From Hyaloscypha bicolor E (taxonomy: Eukaryota > Ascomycota > Leotiomycetes > Helotiales > Hyaloscyphaceae), in NCBI RefSeq assembly GCF_002865645.1, contig NW_020194620.1, positions 813,353 through 877,352 on the forward strand: a stretch of 64,000 nucleotides of DNA, given 5' to 3'. This document shows, one piece after another, positions 1-12,829 of the stretch (position 1 is its first letter; each line of letters starts with the position of its first letter). The notes beneath the pieces were generated by a model. The model worked only from the letters and a program-made list of their open reading frames with translations. It was not told where the DNA came from and did no database searches. Made by a program: the position numbers and the translations under genes.

Positions 1-1453
1 GAAAAATATCTTAATTCCGATTTTAAACTTTTTAAAACCTCGATTTTCTTATATTTTTCTTATAATTTTACTTCGATTTCTAATTATAATTCCTCTATAT
101 ATTCTATTATTATAAATATAATACTTTTAATACTAAATCTTTAAACTAAACTATTATTTTTATAAATATTTTTAGCTTTTTAACTCTTTTTCTTTTTCTA
201 TTTCGAATTATATATATATATTAAAAAAATAAAATTAAATAAATAAAAGGCAAGAATTAGGAAATAAAATAATAGAATTAATATAAATAAAATAATAAAA
301 AAGAATTTCTATAATTATTATAAAGCCAGAATATATTATTATATTATAAAATAATAAAGTAATAAAAACCTATAAAATTTATTTTAGAAAAACTTTAAAG
401 AATTCAATTCTATAATCTTTAATTAAATAAACTATATCGAGTTATATATCTTATAAATTTACTTATAATATAAAGGTATTTATTTTAAATAAAACTATTA
501 AAAACTCTTAGTTATATAGTTCTTAGCTAATATTATTATAAAGAAATTAAAAAGTAAATAAAATAATACTAATATTAATTAAAAAGACTTAATTTAAATA
601 AATCTTATAAAAGAACTAATTATTTTAGTCTATATTATAATTAGAAATATAAAGACCATTTATAAGATATTTATTAATAGATAATAAGATAATAAAATAA
701 ATTAGTAAATTATAAAACTATAATATTAAATTTAATATAAAACTAATTTCTATTCTTTTTATAAGATTTAGGGAAGCCTTTTCTAAATAGAAGACTCTAA
801 TAATATATATATATATAATTAGTAATTTATAAGTCTAATACTTATAATATAAATAATAATTAGTTATAATATTAAAGAGCTATTAATTTCTCTAATTAAT
901 ACCTGTAATATCCGAGATTTATTATATATTCTTAAGTTATATATAACTCTATATATATTATAACTATATTTCTTTTCTAGAATCTTATTCCCAAGATTTA
1001 TTAATCTATTCTAATAAAATATTTATTTAATTATTTATTTAATTAAAGTAAATTTCTAGTATTTTAGGAAGTAGTTTTATTAATATAATCTAAATAATAG
1101 ATATAAAAATCATCTAATTAGATTAGGGCTAAATAAATAAAAAGAAAAATTAATTATATTTCAGATATAAGAACTAGCTAGTAATTATAATTTCGTTTAA
1201 AAACTAAGTATTCTAATTAGCTTAATTTAAAGTACTAAGATATTATTTTACAAAATTAATACTATTTATTAGATTTTATATTAAAATAATCTAAATAATT
1301 ATATAAAAAGAATTTAATAAAATATTTATATAAGAAATTTATATAAATATTTCTAAGATTCTAGAAATTATTTATAGGCTTCTAGAAATATATATTAATT
1401 AATTATACTAATTTCTAATTAGAACTAGTATAAAAACTAGTAGTTAATCTAGG
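1..1453. other. AT-rich gene-free left flank, unassigned
   Basis: No open frame, RNA gene or recognisable transposon domain is visible. The stretch is RIP-type DNA with few CpA or TpG dinucleotides and stops in all frames. A plus-strand reading over about 540-1190 gives long stretches interrupted mainly by TAA and TAG, as expected for a RIP-mutated coding region, but I could not match it to a family. It shares no obvious homology with 9130-10125, which precedes element B, so the homologous A/B unit appears to begin at 1454. Confidence 0.6.
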
Positions 1454-1517
1454 TAATATAATATAGCAGACTATACTTTCTGAAAATCATATTATTTTAA
1501 TAGTTTTAAGATCTTAA

Positions 1518-1552
1518 TTATATAATAAAGGCCGCGGCCTTTTATATATAAC
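1518..1552. repeat. 35-bp near-palindrome, copy 1 (element A)
   Basis: Arms ttatataataaaggc and gccttttatatataa flank a cg-rich centre (ccgcgg, a SacII-type site). The same block recurs at 10190-10224 in B and, with a ta-rich centre, at 7744, 12710, 23468, 33859 and 36379. Confidence 0.85.
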
Positions 1553-2599
1553 TTATAGAATTATATAAAAGAGCTAGTTTTTTTATAATTCTAGAAAATA
1601 ATTCCTTTTTAGTATTTAATTAATTAAGCTTTTATATATTATATATTATTTATACTTTACTATTTATACTTTTTATTTTATTATTTTATTATTAAATTAT
1701 ATTTTATATTCTAATATATTTTATATAGGTTTTTATTTTATTATAGTTTCTCTTTTATATATTTTATGATAAATAATATAGGAAAGATTAAAACTTTATA
1801 ATTAAAATAATATTCTTATAAAATTCTAAAAAATATCTATAAAACAAATTATTAGCTTAGTAAATTTAGAAAAAAAAAGAGCTATTATAATATCTTAAAT
1901 CTAAGGCTAAAATATTAAAAATATATAAGTATTAATTTTAGTATTTTATATTAATTTCTAATATATCTAGTAATTTAAATATAGGTTAGTTATAAGATAT
2001 AATTATTAGTATAGTATATAGAAATAATAAAAATAGAAGCTAATTATAGAAAAAAAAGAAATAAAGAAAATAAAATAAGAAATATTATACTAAAATAATA
2101 TAAGTTAGACCTTAGTTAAAAATAGATTTTAATATTTGGAAATAAAGTTATATTATTAATTTATATATTATTTTTAGTTATAATAAAAACCGGAATAAAA
2201 ATAGTATTAGTTTTAATAAAAAAACTTATTTTTAAATCTGGAAAAGATATTTAAAAGAGAAAATATTTTTAATTTTAAATAAAATAATAAATAAAAATTA
2301 GAAATAAAAATTAAAAAGAAATTAGAAATAAGAAATTATATATATAATCTAGAAAAACTTTTAGAAAAAAGAAAAGATATTAAATAAAAAAAAAAGAATT
2401 TAGAAAAGTTAGAAAAATTAGTAAAATTATATTTATTATTTTTATTATTACTTTTAATAATATTATTAGATATATTTAGTATAATAAAATTAAAGAAAAA
2501 TATTATAAGTATTAAATTAATAAAATAAGAAATAAAACTAGAAAAGCTATTATTTTATTATTACTAATACTAAAACTCGAACCTTAATTATATTTATTA

Positions 2600-3860
2600 T
2601 TATTAACTAGTTTTTTTTAAATCCCGGTTCTTAAACTAAAAGATATATTTAAATAAGAAATTAGTTTTTTAAAAATCTTATTAATAGAAATCTCAGATAT
2701 AAAAACTCTATAATTAATTATAAAAAAAATTATTAAAATTAATATAGCTAAAAATAAGTATATATTAGTATTAGATTTAAATTTACTATTTATAAAAGCT
2801 TCTAAAATACTATAGTTTTAAAGAAATAATATTTTTATATTTTTGAAATAATATATAAATATATATAAAAACTATTATATTTCTAATAATATTAAAAAAA
2901 AGAGAATTATTTATTATATCTCTTTTATTTATAAGAATTAGATTAAAGCTATACTAGAATATTATACTAATAACTTAGGAAATTATTAGAAAACCAAGTT
3001 CTTTAAAGCTTTATTAAAGGAATTCCAAGTATATAACTAGAAAATATTTAAAATTAGCTATAACTTTTTTAATTAGATTATTATATAAATTTAAAATAGA
3101 GAAATCTTTTCTAAATCTTATATTAATATATTTAATAAAAGATAAATAAAATTTTTTAATACCGAGAATTTATAAAGAAATTATATTTTTAAAAATATAA
3201 ACTTTAAATTTATAAATATAATAAAATATATAAGAAAGTAATAATATTTTATTAATATAAAGAAAAGAAATACTATTTTAATATTACTAATAATCTAGAT
3301 ATATCTAGACTTAAATAAGAATACTTAAATATAGTAATTTATAATATAATTCTTAAACTAGAAAATAATTATTCTTTATTAGTTTTACTTATTATATTTC
3401 CTAAAGCTATTATAAATATAAATAAAAGAAAAACCTAACTTATAACTAATTATATAAAATTTACTAAAAGTAATAAATCTAAAAATAATAATATTAACTA
3501 GCTAGTAAGAAATCTAGAAAAACTATTTATTACTACTATAATTTAATATAGCTATTATTATAATTCGGGAAAATATTTATAGTCTATTTATATAATCTAA
3601 TTAATTATAATAAATATAATAGTATTAATAGCCTAATAAATATAATTCGGGTTTTCGGAAAAAATATATTAGAAATTATAATAAAGATTATAGGAAATAT
3701 TATAATAATTATAGTAATTAAACTAGAATAAATAAAGAATTTAAATAATTATATTCTAGAGAAAATTAGTTTTAAGTATAATTAGAGAATATTACTTAAA
3801 TTAATATAACCTATAATATAGACTTAGAACTAAGAGAATAAATTTACTATAAATATTATA
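2600..3860 (+). pseudogene. Element A gag-like region, decayed
   Basis: This stretch precedes the pol domains on the plus strand and is duplicated in element B (11560-12323 and 19036-19500). Around 3550-3590 the codons suggest a degraded CCHC zinc knuckle, with TAT where cysteine codons TGT/TGC would be expected. It is followed at about 3650-3740 by a stretch that reads as Gly/Arg/Tyr/Asn-rich, common behind Gypsy knuckles. The match is weak because cysteine codons are prime RIP targets. The frame holds many TAA and TAG stops and cannot encode a protein. The gag call rests mainly on position upstream of RT. Confidence 0.45.
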
Positions 3861-5599
3861 ATAGAAATAAGAATAATAATATTAATTTAGAATATATTTA
3901 TATTTCTTAGTTTTATTATTTACTAATAAAAGAATTTATAAATTATAGATATATTTACTAATTTAATAGAAAGTAATATAAAGAGTTATTTAAGTCTAAA
4001 TAAAAAAGTATTTCCTTTTTCTTACTAGTAAATATTAGTAGTTTAATTAAATTATTTCCCAAATCCAAAGAAAAGAATTTAATTATAACTTAAATATTTA
4101 ATTTAAAAATATCTAGAAATTAATAAAAAATATCTAGTTTATTAGATAAGAAAGAAAAAAAAGAACTAGCTAACTAGAATCTATATATAAAAGTAAATAA
4201 ATTATATTTAGCTATAAATAGTATTTCTATTAATACTATAATAGGTTTCTTATTAAGAGAAAAGAGAAAAGAAATAGAAATAGCTAAAGAAGTTTTCTAA
4301 AAATAAGCTAAAGCTAAAAAAAAGCAATTTTATATAAAAGACTAAAAAAATGCTATTTTAAGAAATAATAAATAAAAGAATAGCCTAGCTAAGAATATAA
4401 ATATTAATATTTCCGGAAATAAATAAAACGAATTAGAAACCTAATATACTTTTAATTATAATAAATATAGAACTTCTAAAATTAATAATATTCTAATAAG
4501 ATTACTAAAGAAAATAATTATTTTATTTCTAAAAACTTAGAAAGAAATAAAAATACTTATTAATACTTTAAAAATACTAGATCTAGCTACTATATTTTAA
4601 AACTAATAAATTAAAGATAATAATTTCTATTTTACTATTTTATAAATAAAAAATACTATTATATTAAATAGAATTAAATATATTAGAAGATTTATAAAGC
4701 TAGTAACTATAATTTATATAATAAATAAAATATTTAAGAATTAGAAATACTAGTTTAGATATCTAATATTAATAAGATTATTTAATTTAAAGATAATAGT
4801 ATTAATATTTAGATATTATATAATTTCTATATTTCTAATTTATGTTTTAAAAATCTTAAGAAAGTATTAAATATAAGGAAATAATTAATACTAAAACTAA
4901 AGTTAATATTTTTCCTAAAAAGATCTCTAGAAATATTAGTAAAATAATATATAATATTATAAATTATTAAATATTTACTATTATTAAAACTAAATTTGGA
5001 TTTATAGAAATAATAAAGCTTAGAGCTAAAATTATAAATAAAATAAAATATAAAAAAAAAAATTTAGTTAAAAAAGCTCTAAAAATCTTATTTAGTTAAT
5101 TATTTTTAATAAAGATAAAAATAAATATTATATATAAAAGTAATAATTTATAAAATAAAATATTTATATTATTATAATTATTTTATTTTTAAAGAATATT
5201 AGAAAATAAAAAAAGTAATAATTTAAAAAATACTAAGCTTCTAGAATTAAGAAATTAAATAATATAAAATAGGAAACTAAAAAGAAAAAAGAAAAATAAA
5301 GCCTAGTATTATAATTAGTAATAATATTAGAGAAAATAAAAAACTACCGGAATTTCTTATTAATTCTTTTATTTTATATTTAGAAATTTAGGAAATTAAT
5401 AATATTTTTAGGGAAACTAAAATAGAAAAAACTCTAGTTAAAGTATTATTAAAAATAATTCCGGATTTAATAGAAAAAGAAATAAAAAAGATATTAAATA
5501 AAAATATTTCTAAAAAAGAAATAAAATAATATTTCCTAATAATAAAGAAATATATTTTTAAAATTATAAAATATAGAATTTAAAACTAGAAAGAATTCT

Positions 5600-7480
5600 A
5601 AAATATATAAGAATTTAAAAAATATATATTAGAATACTAGATAAAAAAATATTTTTTATATTTAAATAAAAAAAAGCTAAATAGAAAAGTTATAAATTCT
5701 AGAAATTAAATAAAAAAAGTACTAGAAAAAATAGCTATAGCTTTTAAAGAAAAAAATAATAACTATAGTTTATTTCTAGTTATAAAAATATATAAAATAA
5801 AAAACAAGAAAGTTTAACTAGTAAATACTAATAATAGAACTAGAAAAGGCCCTAGTAAATATTTAAACTAGTTTAAGAAATTCAAAACTAGAAAATATTT
5901 ATAAAAATATACTAGGAAATATAAAAATTACTTTTTATTAAAAATATTAGGTATTTTAAAAGATTTATAACTTATTTCGAAATATTTTAAATAATTAGAT
6001 ATTAGTAATTAGCTCTAGAGAAAAAAAACTAGTTATATTTTAAGAATTAATAATTAATTAAAAAAATATAATTATATTTAATTAGAAAGAAATAAGAAAA
6101 GTTTATAAAAATATTAGCCTATTTATTCTAATTAAAACTATTAAATATAAGACCTAATAAAAAAAGAATTTCTTATATTTTAAAACTTTAATATTAATAA
6201 TAATAAAAATATTATTAGAATATTTAGATTATAGAATTTTTAAGAAATATAATAAACTTTATTAAAATTTATAGTTCTTAGTTATAAAAGAAATTACTAG
6301 AACTTATAAACTAATTAATACTATTATAAAAATGAATTTAGTAATTCTATAAAATACTAATTTATTCTCGTTTATTAATAAGATTTTAAAGAAATTTATT
6401 AGATATATTTATATTTCTTTAATTAATTTCTTTTCTAAATATAATTAACTTATATTAAATACTTATAATAAAGATTTAACTATATTTATAATATTTCTAG
6501 AACTATTAAAAATAACTATATTATTTTAGGAAGCTATTAATTCGATTATATAATTTATATAAGTTATTATAATTATTTTAGAGAATCTATTTCCTAAAAT
6601 CGCTATATTATTTATTAATAATATTAGAATTAAGAAATCTTATATAAATTATAATAAATAGTTTATTTTATCTAATATTTAGTATTTTATATTTAAATAC
6701 CTTAAAACCTAAATATAATCTTAAATAAAATTAAATAAGCTAGAGCTAGTATTAGAGAAAAATTATAATTTTATTATAATAATATAATTATTATTAGCTT
6801 TATTTATAAAGTATTTAGAAGAAGTCTTTTAAGTTTAGGAATTACTAAGATTTTAAGATAGGAATATTATAATAATATAACTAAAAGTAAAATATTTATT
6901 AGAATTATTATTTATTACTATATTTGAATTAAAAGCTTTATAATTATTACTAAACCTATTTATTATTTAATAATAAAAAATATAATATAGAAATAAGATA
7001 ATAAATAAATATAAGCTATATAAATTCTTTAAGAAAAGTTTATTATTATTTTAATACTTTATAAGTTATATTATAATTTATTAGAAAATTAGAAAATAAT
7101 TATATTAGTAATAGATATTAGCCTAGATAAATAAAGCAGAACTTTTAGTTAATATAATAATAAAAGAAAAAAGAAAGTTATATAATATAAATCTAAAATC
7201 TAAAATAATATTAAATAGAAATATAATATTACTAAAAGAGAATACTAAAGGCTAGTAAAGTATTTATAGAAAATATAATTCTAGTTATATAGAGTTTATT
7301 TTATTTTTGAACTAGATACTAATATATTTGTTATATAGCTAAATAAAGCGGCTATAGATCTTTCTAGAATTCTAGTTATTTACTAGCTAGTATAAATTTA
7401 ATTATTTAACTTTAAAATCAAGTATATTAAAGAAACTAAATATATTATTACTAATAAATTATTAAGATATTTATAATAAA
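5600..7480 (+). pseudogene. Element A reverse transcriptase and RNase H (Ty3/Gypsy), decayed
   Basis: The plus-strand reading at about 6290-6900 follows the Gypsy RT palm: a stretch resembling the SLIDFFSGYNQ segment, the block ending in QGATNS, and the catalytic FxDD motif, here TTT ATT AAT AAT (6611-6622). It reads FINN, so both aspartates have become asparagine by G-to-A change. At about 7290-7470 a reading of the form LDTNIFVIQLNKAA matches the C-terminal part of a Gypsy RNase H. The enzyme would have copied element RNA into cDNA in the virus-like particle. Numerous TAG and TAA codons at former CAG, CAA and TGG positions make it non-functional. Element B lacks this portion because it is broken at 21822, equivalent to about 6098 here. 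Confidence 0.75.
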
Positions 7481-7743
7481 AAGATAATACTAAAAATAAT
7501 AAGAATATTAAAAAATAGTTAGTAATAGAACTTAATACTATTAAAATAGTATTTATTAAATAGAAAGTTTAATTAAAAGAAATAGTTCTGGTTTAATTAT
7601 ATAATATTATTTTAAGGAATTAGATTCCTAAAACCTTTATTAGATATTTGAATAGTAGTATCTAGTTACTAGAAATTAATAATTAAAGCCTTATTATATC
7701 TAAAAGCGAATTAATAATATTAAAAAATAATAATATCCGGAAA

Positions 7744-7778
7744 TTATATAATAAAGGCTATAGCCTTTTATATATAAC
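7744..7778. repeat. 35-bp near-palindrome, copy 2 (inside element A pol)
   Basis: ttatataataaaggc, centre tata, gccttttatatataa. It lies between the RNase H and integrase traces of element A, unlike the other copies, which sit near element ends. Confidence 0.8.
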
Positions 7779-7879
7779 CTCTAGTAAAATAGTAAATAAT
7801 AATAATAACTTTTATATTTTATTTAATAATCTAATTATTTTACTAGATTCCTTAAATAATAGCTATTTCGAATAATACT

Positions 7880-8870
7880 AGAATATTATATAATATCTTA
7901 TAATATTTTCTAGACTAAAGAAATATCTAGAATCGAGTTTTAAAAATTAAATAAAAAAGCTTTAAATTATAATATAAAAGATTAATTACTATAGAGAATT
8001 ATATCTAAAATATATCTATTTTGGTTTATTATTAATAATTAAAAGTAAAAAGAGATTATTATTAAAAAGCTATATAATAAGATTAGATATATTAGGAAAA
8101 AAATACTTTTTATTTAGTAGCTAGCTATTATTACTAGAAAAGTTACTATAATTATATATAAAAATATATTAATATTTATAAAGTCTATTAGTATAAGAAT
8201 AAAAGAAAATAAAAAGAAGCTTTATATCCAATAAAAGCTGTATTTCTTTTCTATTATCTTGAAATTAATATAATTAAATTATTAAATTATAAAGAATATA
8301 ACTTACTAGTTATTACTAGAGATAACTTCTTAGAATAAGTTAAAGCTAGATCTTTAAAAAACCTAACTAGTAAGAAAATTATTAAGTTTATTTAGGAAGA
8401 AATTATTTATAAATATAATTTATTTAAATAGTTTAAAATAAATAATAGATCAGAATTTAAAGAAATAGTAATTTAGGAATTTAATAAACTAGAAATTAAT
8501 AGAATTATTATTTTGGCCTATAATTCTAAAATATATATATATATATATATAATTAAAAAAGAATATTAACTAATTATTTAAGTACTTATTATATTTATAA
8601 TAAATAAAAAGAAGTTTTAAATAGATTTACTATTATATATTTTATTTACTAATTAAATTACTATATATAAACTAACTAGATTTATTTCTTTTTATATAAT
8701 TTATAGAAATATATTTTCTAATCTAAAAAATACTTAAATAAAATAAAGTTTATAATAGAGAAATATTTCTAGAAATATATATGAAATAAATATAAATAAG
8801 AAATAAAAATATTAAAGAAACTAGAATAATGAAAAATAGAAAATACTAAAAGAGAAAAAAGTAATTTAAT
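7880..8870 (+). pseudogene. Element A integrase (Ty3/Gypsy), decayed
   Basis: The plus-strand reading between about 8190 and 8560 follows the catalytic core of fungal Gypsy integrases: ARDNL-like, VEARSLKNLTS-like, a region around the second Asp reading NNRSEFK, and an AYN segment near the third acidic residue. The segment upstream (7900-8150) would hold the HHCC zinc-binding domain, but its Cys and His codons are not preserved. A run of (AT)n at 8528-8550 interrupts the core after the AYN segment. The frame contains many RIP-type stops. Downstream, to about 9120, a decayed C-terminal domain is likely but has no clear motif. The enzyme would have inserted the cDNA into the genome. Confidence 0.7.
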
Positions 8871-9129
8871 ATTATTTATTAGATTTATTTAAAGTTTATT
8901 TCTAAAAAGAATCTAATTCTTATATATAATATTAAATTAATAAATTAAAATAAAATAAGAAATATAAAGCTATTATACTATTAGCTTGGCCTATATAAAA
9001 TAAGATATATAAATTAATTAAAAGAATACGATATATTAAAAAAGATTAATAATATTATATTCTAAAGAATATATACCAGAAATTAATTTAAATAATTTAT
9101 TAAAAGAAATAAATTCTAGTACTTTCCTA

Positions 9130-10125
9130 AAAATGAATTTAATAATAAATATATATATTTATAAATAAATATATATCTATAAATAAATATTTTAAGATAA
9201 ATATAAAATTAGAAAAGAAAATAGTTATAAAGTATTATAAATAAAATAGTATTTAGGAAATTAAAAAAGCTACTAGTATTATTATATATATTCCAGAATT
9301 ACTAGAATTAAAGAAAATAAAATATGTTTTTTTTATAAAGAACTAGAAGAAAATATCTAATAATAAAAGCTTTCCTTAATTTGAAATAAAGTTTATTATT
9401 TTTAATTCTTTATATATCTTTTAATTTTTTCTTTTAATTATTATTTATAATCTTTAGAAAATATTATTATTAGATTATTATTTTGGAAATTAAATAAGCT
9501 TTATTATTATTTATTTCTTATTATTATCTAATTATTATTATTAGATAATATTCTTAATATAAGGTTCTATTACTAGATCTTAATAATTAAATATAAAGTA
9601 TTTCTTTTAGTATAAAAATAAATAAAAGATTAAGAAGTTATTTTATAAACTTTTAATTCCGATCTATAATACTTTCTAGAAAGTTCTTATAATATAAATA
9701 ATTATTATATATAAAAAAGAAAAAAGAAAAAAAAAGATTTTTTTTTTATATATTTTTTACTAAACTAGAAATCTTTTAGAAGCTCTATTTACCTTTTTAG
9801 CTAGTTATTTTTATAGCTTATACTAGTTTAAAACTTAATTATAATACTTATAAATCTCGATTTTAACTTAAACTATTATTATAAGTTTACTTATAATATT
9901 TAAATAAATTTCCTAATTAGAAGTTATATATAAACGAAATAGCCTAACTAGAAGCCTTATAAAAGAAAAGAAAAATCTTATTAAACTTAATAATTATTTT
10001 CGAAAATATTTAATAATATATAATTCTAGAAATCTTTTAGATATTAGATAAACTAGATCTATTTATTTAAAGCCTATTTTATATCTAGCCTATTTTATAT
10101 TAAAAAACTTATTTTTTCTTCTATA
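9130..10125. other. AT-rich gene-free stretch between elements A and B
   Basis: Nothing recognisable. The sequence includes T-rich and A-rich runs (for example 9715-9760) and scattered CpG-containing words such as ccgat and tcgat. It could be the 3' untranslated part of element A or older host DNA. No repeat matching the start of the window was seen. Confidence 0.55.
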
Positions 10126-10189
10126 TAATATAGTATAGCAGGCTATACTTTTTAAAAATTATATTATTTTAGTAGTTTTAAAGTTTTAA

Positions 10190-10224
10190 TTATATAATAA
10201 AGGCCGCGGCCTTTTATATATAAC
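10190..10224. repeat. 35-bp near-palindrome, copy 3 (element B)
   Basis: Same sequence as copy 1 in element A, with the ccgcgg centre intact. It is at the homologous position, so it is not an independent acquisition. Confidence 0.85.
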
Positions 10225-10802
10225 TTATAGAAATTATATAAGAAAGCTAGTTTTTTTATAATTCTAGAAAATAATTTCTTTTAAATATTTAATTAATTAA
10301 GCTTTTATATATTATATACTATTTATACTTTACTATTTATATTTTTAATTTATTATTTTATTATTAAATTATATTTTATATTCTAATATACTTTATATAG
10401 GTTTTTATTTTATTATAATTTCTTTCTTATATATTTTATAATAAGTAATAGAGGAAAGATTAAAACTTTATAATTAAAATAATACTTTTATAAAATACTA
10501 AAAAATATTTATATAGCGGATTATTAGTTTAGTAAATTAGGAAAGAAAAAAGCTATTATAATACCTTAAGCCTAAGGCTAAAATATTAAGAATATATAAA
10601 TATTAATTTTAGTGTTTTATATTAATTTCTAATATATTTAGTAATTTGAATATAAATTAGCTATAAGATATAATTACTAGTATAATATATAAAAGTAATA
10701 GAAATAGAGGCTAATTATAAAAGGAAAAGAAATAAAGAAAATAAAATAAGAAATATTATATTAAGATAATATAAGTTAGACTTTAATTAGAAATAGATTT
10801 TA

Positions 10803-10807
10803 GTATT
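10803..10807. repeat. Target-site duplication gtatt, left of solo LTR
   Basis: gtatt before the LTR is repeated at 11052-11056. Element A has uninterrupted sequence at this place (about 2130), which confirms the insertion. Confidence 0.85.
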
Positions 10808-11051
10808 TATAACGGCTAGTATTATATGGTTAATACGGATATAGTTTCAGCCAAGGGATTGGTTTCAGCTAAGGTTCCAAGCTATGGTTCAAACCAAGCT
10901 CGCTTCCAAAGCTCGGCGTTTCGGTAGTCTTGGCCATACCTACCTATCCACTGCCACACCTCACTCCTTCTCTCCTTAGCTTTAGATTCTATAGGATATT
11001 AGAATTATAGATCTTTGAACATCGTTCCATTACTTTATTCCTGCCAATATA
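10808..11051. mobile_element. Solo LTR, 244 bp, little RIP damage
   Basis: It begins tataacggc and ends gccaatata. Allowing for RIP of TG to TA and CA to TA, these are standard TG...CA LTR ends. It is flanked by a 5-bp duplication, gtatt. The base composition is far more balanced than its host (words such as gccaaggg and ctcggcg) and CpA/TpG are frequent, so it has largely escaped RIP. It contains a short direct repeat around gtttcagc-aagg (about 10850-10880). No matching internal region exists in the window. It most likely remains after recombination between the two LTRs of an element unrelated to the others here. Confidence 0.85.
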
Positions 11052-11056
11052 GTATT

Positions 11057-12323
11057 TGAAAATAAAATTATATTATTAATTTATATATTATTTTTAGTTA
11101 TAATAAAAGCTAAAATAGAAATAGTATTAGTTTTAATAGAAAAGCTTATTTCTAAATTCGGAAAAGATATCTAAAAAAAGAAATATCTTTAATTTTAAAT
11201 AAAATAGTAAATAGGAATTAGAAATAAGAATTAAAAAGAAATTAGAAATAAGAAATTATATAAATAATCTAGAAAAGCTTCTAGAGAAAAAAAAGAATAC
11301 TAAATAAGGAAAAAGAAGAAAATTCAGAAAAGTTAGAAAAATTAGTAAAATTATTTTTATTATTTTTATTATTATCTTTAATAGTATTATTAGATATATC
11401 TAGTTTAGTAAAATTAAAGAAAAATACTATAAATAATAAATTAATAAAATAGAAAAGAAAATATAAATAATAGAAATAAGACTAGAAAAACTATTATTTT
11501 ATTATTACTAATACTAAAACTCGAATCTAGACTATATTTATTATTATTAACTAGTTTCTTTTAAATCCCGATTTTTAAATTAAAAAATATATTTAAAAAA
11601 GAAATTAGTTTTTTAGAAACCTTATTAGTAAAAATCTTAGATATAAAAACTTTATAATTAATTATAAAAGAAATTATTAAGATTAATATAATTAAGAATA
11701 AATATATACTAGTATTAGATTTAAACCTATTATTTATAGAAGCTCCTAAAATATTATAGTTTTAGAAAAGTAATATTTTTATATTTTTGAAATAATATAT
11801 AAATATATATAAGAACTATTATATTTCTTCTATTTATAAGAATTAGATTAAGGCTATACTAAAGTACTATATTAATAATTTAGAAAATTACTAGAAAATT
11901 AAGTTCTTTAAGGCTTTACTAAAGAAATTCCGAGAATATAACTAGGAAATATTTAAAATTAGCTATAACTTTCTTAATTAGATTATTATATAAGCTTAAA
12001 ATAAAGAAATCTTTTCTAAGTTTTATATTAATATATTTAATAAAATATTAAAATAGTTATTAAAGAAAAAAGAAATAAAACAAATAATTTATTCTAATAA
12101 GAAATTATATTTTTAAAAATATAAATTTTAAACCTATAAATATTTTTATTTATAAATATAATAATATTCTATTAATAAAAAAAAGAAATACTATTTTAAT
12201 ATTATTAATAATTCAGATATATCTAGATTTAAATAAAAATATTTGAATATAATAATTTATAATATAGTTCCTAAACTAGAAAATAATTATTTTTTACTAA
12301 TTCCTCTTATTATATTTCCTAAA
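11057..12323 (+). pseudogene. Element B 5' region and gag start, decayed
   Basis: Homologous to about 2130-3403 of element A on the plus strand. It covers the leader and the N-terminal part of the gag-like region, which resumes at 19036 on the other side of element E. The frame is filled with TAA and TAG. There is no direct functional motif; the identity comes from alignment with element A. Confidence 0.6.
12319..12323. repeat. Target-site duplication ctaaa, left of element E
   Basis: ctaaa here and at 19031-19035. Element A reads straight through this site (about 3397-3410), so E inserted into B and duplicated 5 bp. Confidence 0.92.
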
Positions 12324-12596
12324 TATTACGGGTATAATATTTAGGGCTTGGAAAGCAAAATAAAAGATCTCTTATAAAAATGATTTAAAGTTAAGAAAGA
12401 GAAAACTAAAATACAGGAGACTGCAAGGAAGTATATATACCCTATAATACGCTAGTCCTAAAGAGGCTAGCCTTCTAAATATCTCTAGTATATTTCAAGT
12501 ATATTTCCCTAGCAAGGCGGCCGTATTACGTATACCTAGAAGACATCTGGTATCTGGCGAGATATCTCAGATACCGGATATCTGGGAATTATAATA
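12324..12596 (-). repeat. Element E LTR (3' LTR, left end)
   Basis: 273 bp, starting tattacggg and ending aattataata on the plus strand (TG...CA changed to TA...TA). It aligns without length difference to 18758-19030. Differences are mostly transitions, as in gtattacgtatacc here versus gcgtcacgtgcgcc in the right copy. Near its plus-strand end are several gatatct/agatacc words. Confidence 0.92.
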
Positions 12597-12612
12597 TTAC
12601 CTCTCCCTTTAT
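12597..12612 (-). other. Probable polypurine tract of element E
   Basis: On the minus strand, 16 bases next to the 3' LTR read aaagggagaggtaa or close to it. A purine run directly upstream of the 3' LTR primes plus-strand DNA synthesis. It fixes the minus orientation independently of the protein domains. Confidence 0.75.
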
Positions 12613-12709
12613 AATAAGCTCGTCCTCGAGCTTTATAAAAGCCGTTAATTCATCCAATTTCGTACTATACTTCTTCCCAAAATAAAACTAGTATCTCGGA
12701 TATAGATAT

Positions 12710-12744
12710 TATATATAAAAGGCTAGTGCCTTTACTATATAACC
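12710..12744. repeat. 35-bp near-palindrome, copy 4 (element E)
   Basis: ttatatataaaaggc, centre tagt, gcctttactatataa. It lies 113 bp internal to the 3' LTR of element E, nearly the same distance as in the unrelated Copia elements G1, G2 and G3 (121-123 bp). Confidence 0.8.
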
Positions 12745-12829
12745 TAGGAGAATTTATTATTATTTCCGTATAATTCTGGATAAGTATTATTTTTTATATA
12801 ATCTAGCTAGTATTATAGGTTTTATAGAA

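Larger units (their letters stand above)
1454..9130 (+). mobile_element. Element A: RIP-degenerated Ty3/Gypsy retrotransposon
   Basis: A plus-strand LTR-retrotransposon relic. Reading through RIP stops gives, in order, a gag-like region (about 2600-3860), reverse transcriptase (about 5600-6900), RNase H (to about 7480) and integrase (about 7880-8870). That is the Gypsy order, with integrase last. The left boundary is where homology to element B begins (1454 in A, 10126 in B). The first few hundred bases may be an LTR, but both copies run on into the same internal sequence, so LTR length cannot be read here. The 3' end is not defined; integrase-tail similarity fades near 9130 and no second LTR was recognised unless B's start serves as A's 3' LTR. 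No frame is intact. Confidence 0.75.

Noticed and set aside
540..1190. Possible coding relic on the plus strand
   Set aside because: The translation shows stop patterns like RIP-damaged coding DNA, but no motif could be matched, so no family was assigned.
1518..1552. 35-bp palindrome as a tRNA gene or tRNA fragment
   Set aside because: No cloverleaf, no A or B box; it is a single perfect-arm hairpin only.
8528..8550. (AT)n run as a replication origin or centromere core
   Set aside because: It interrupts a decayed integrase, and similar short AT runs are common in RIP-mutated DNA.
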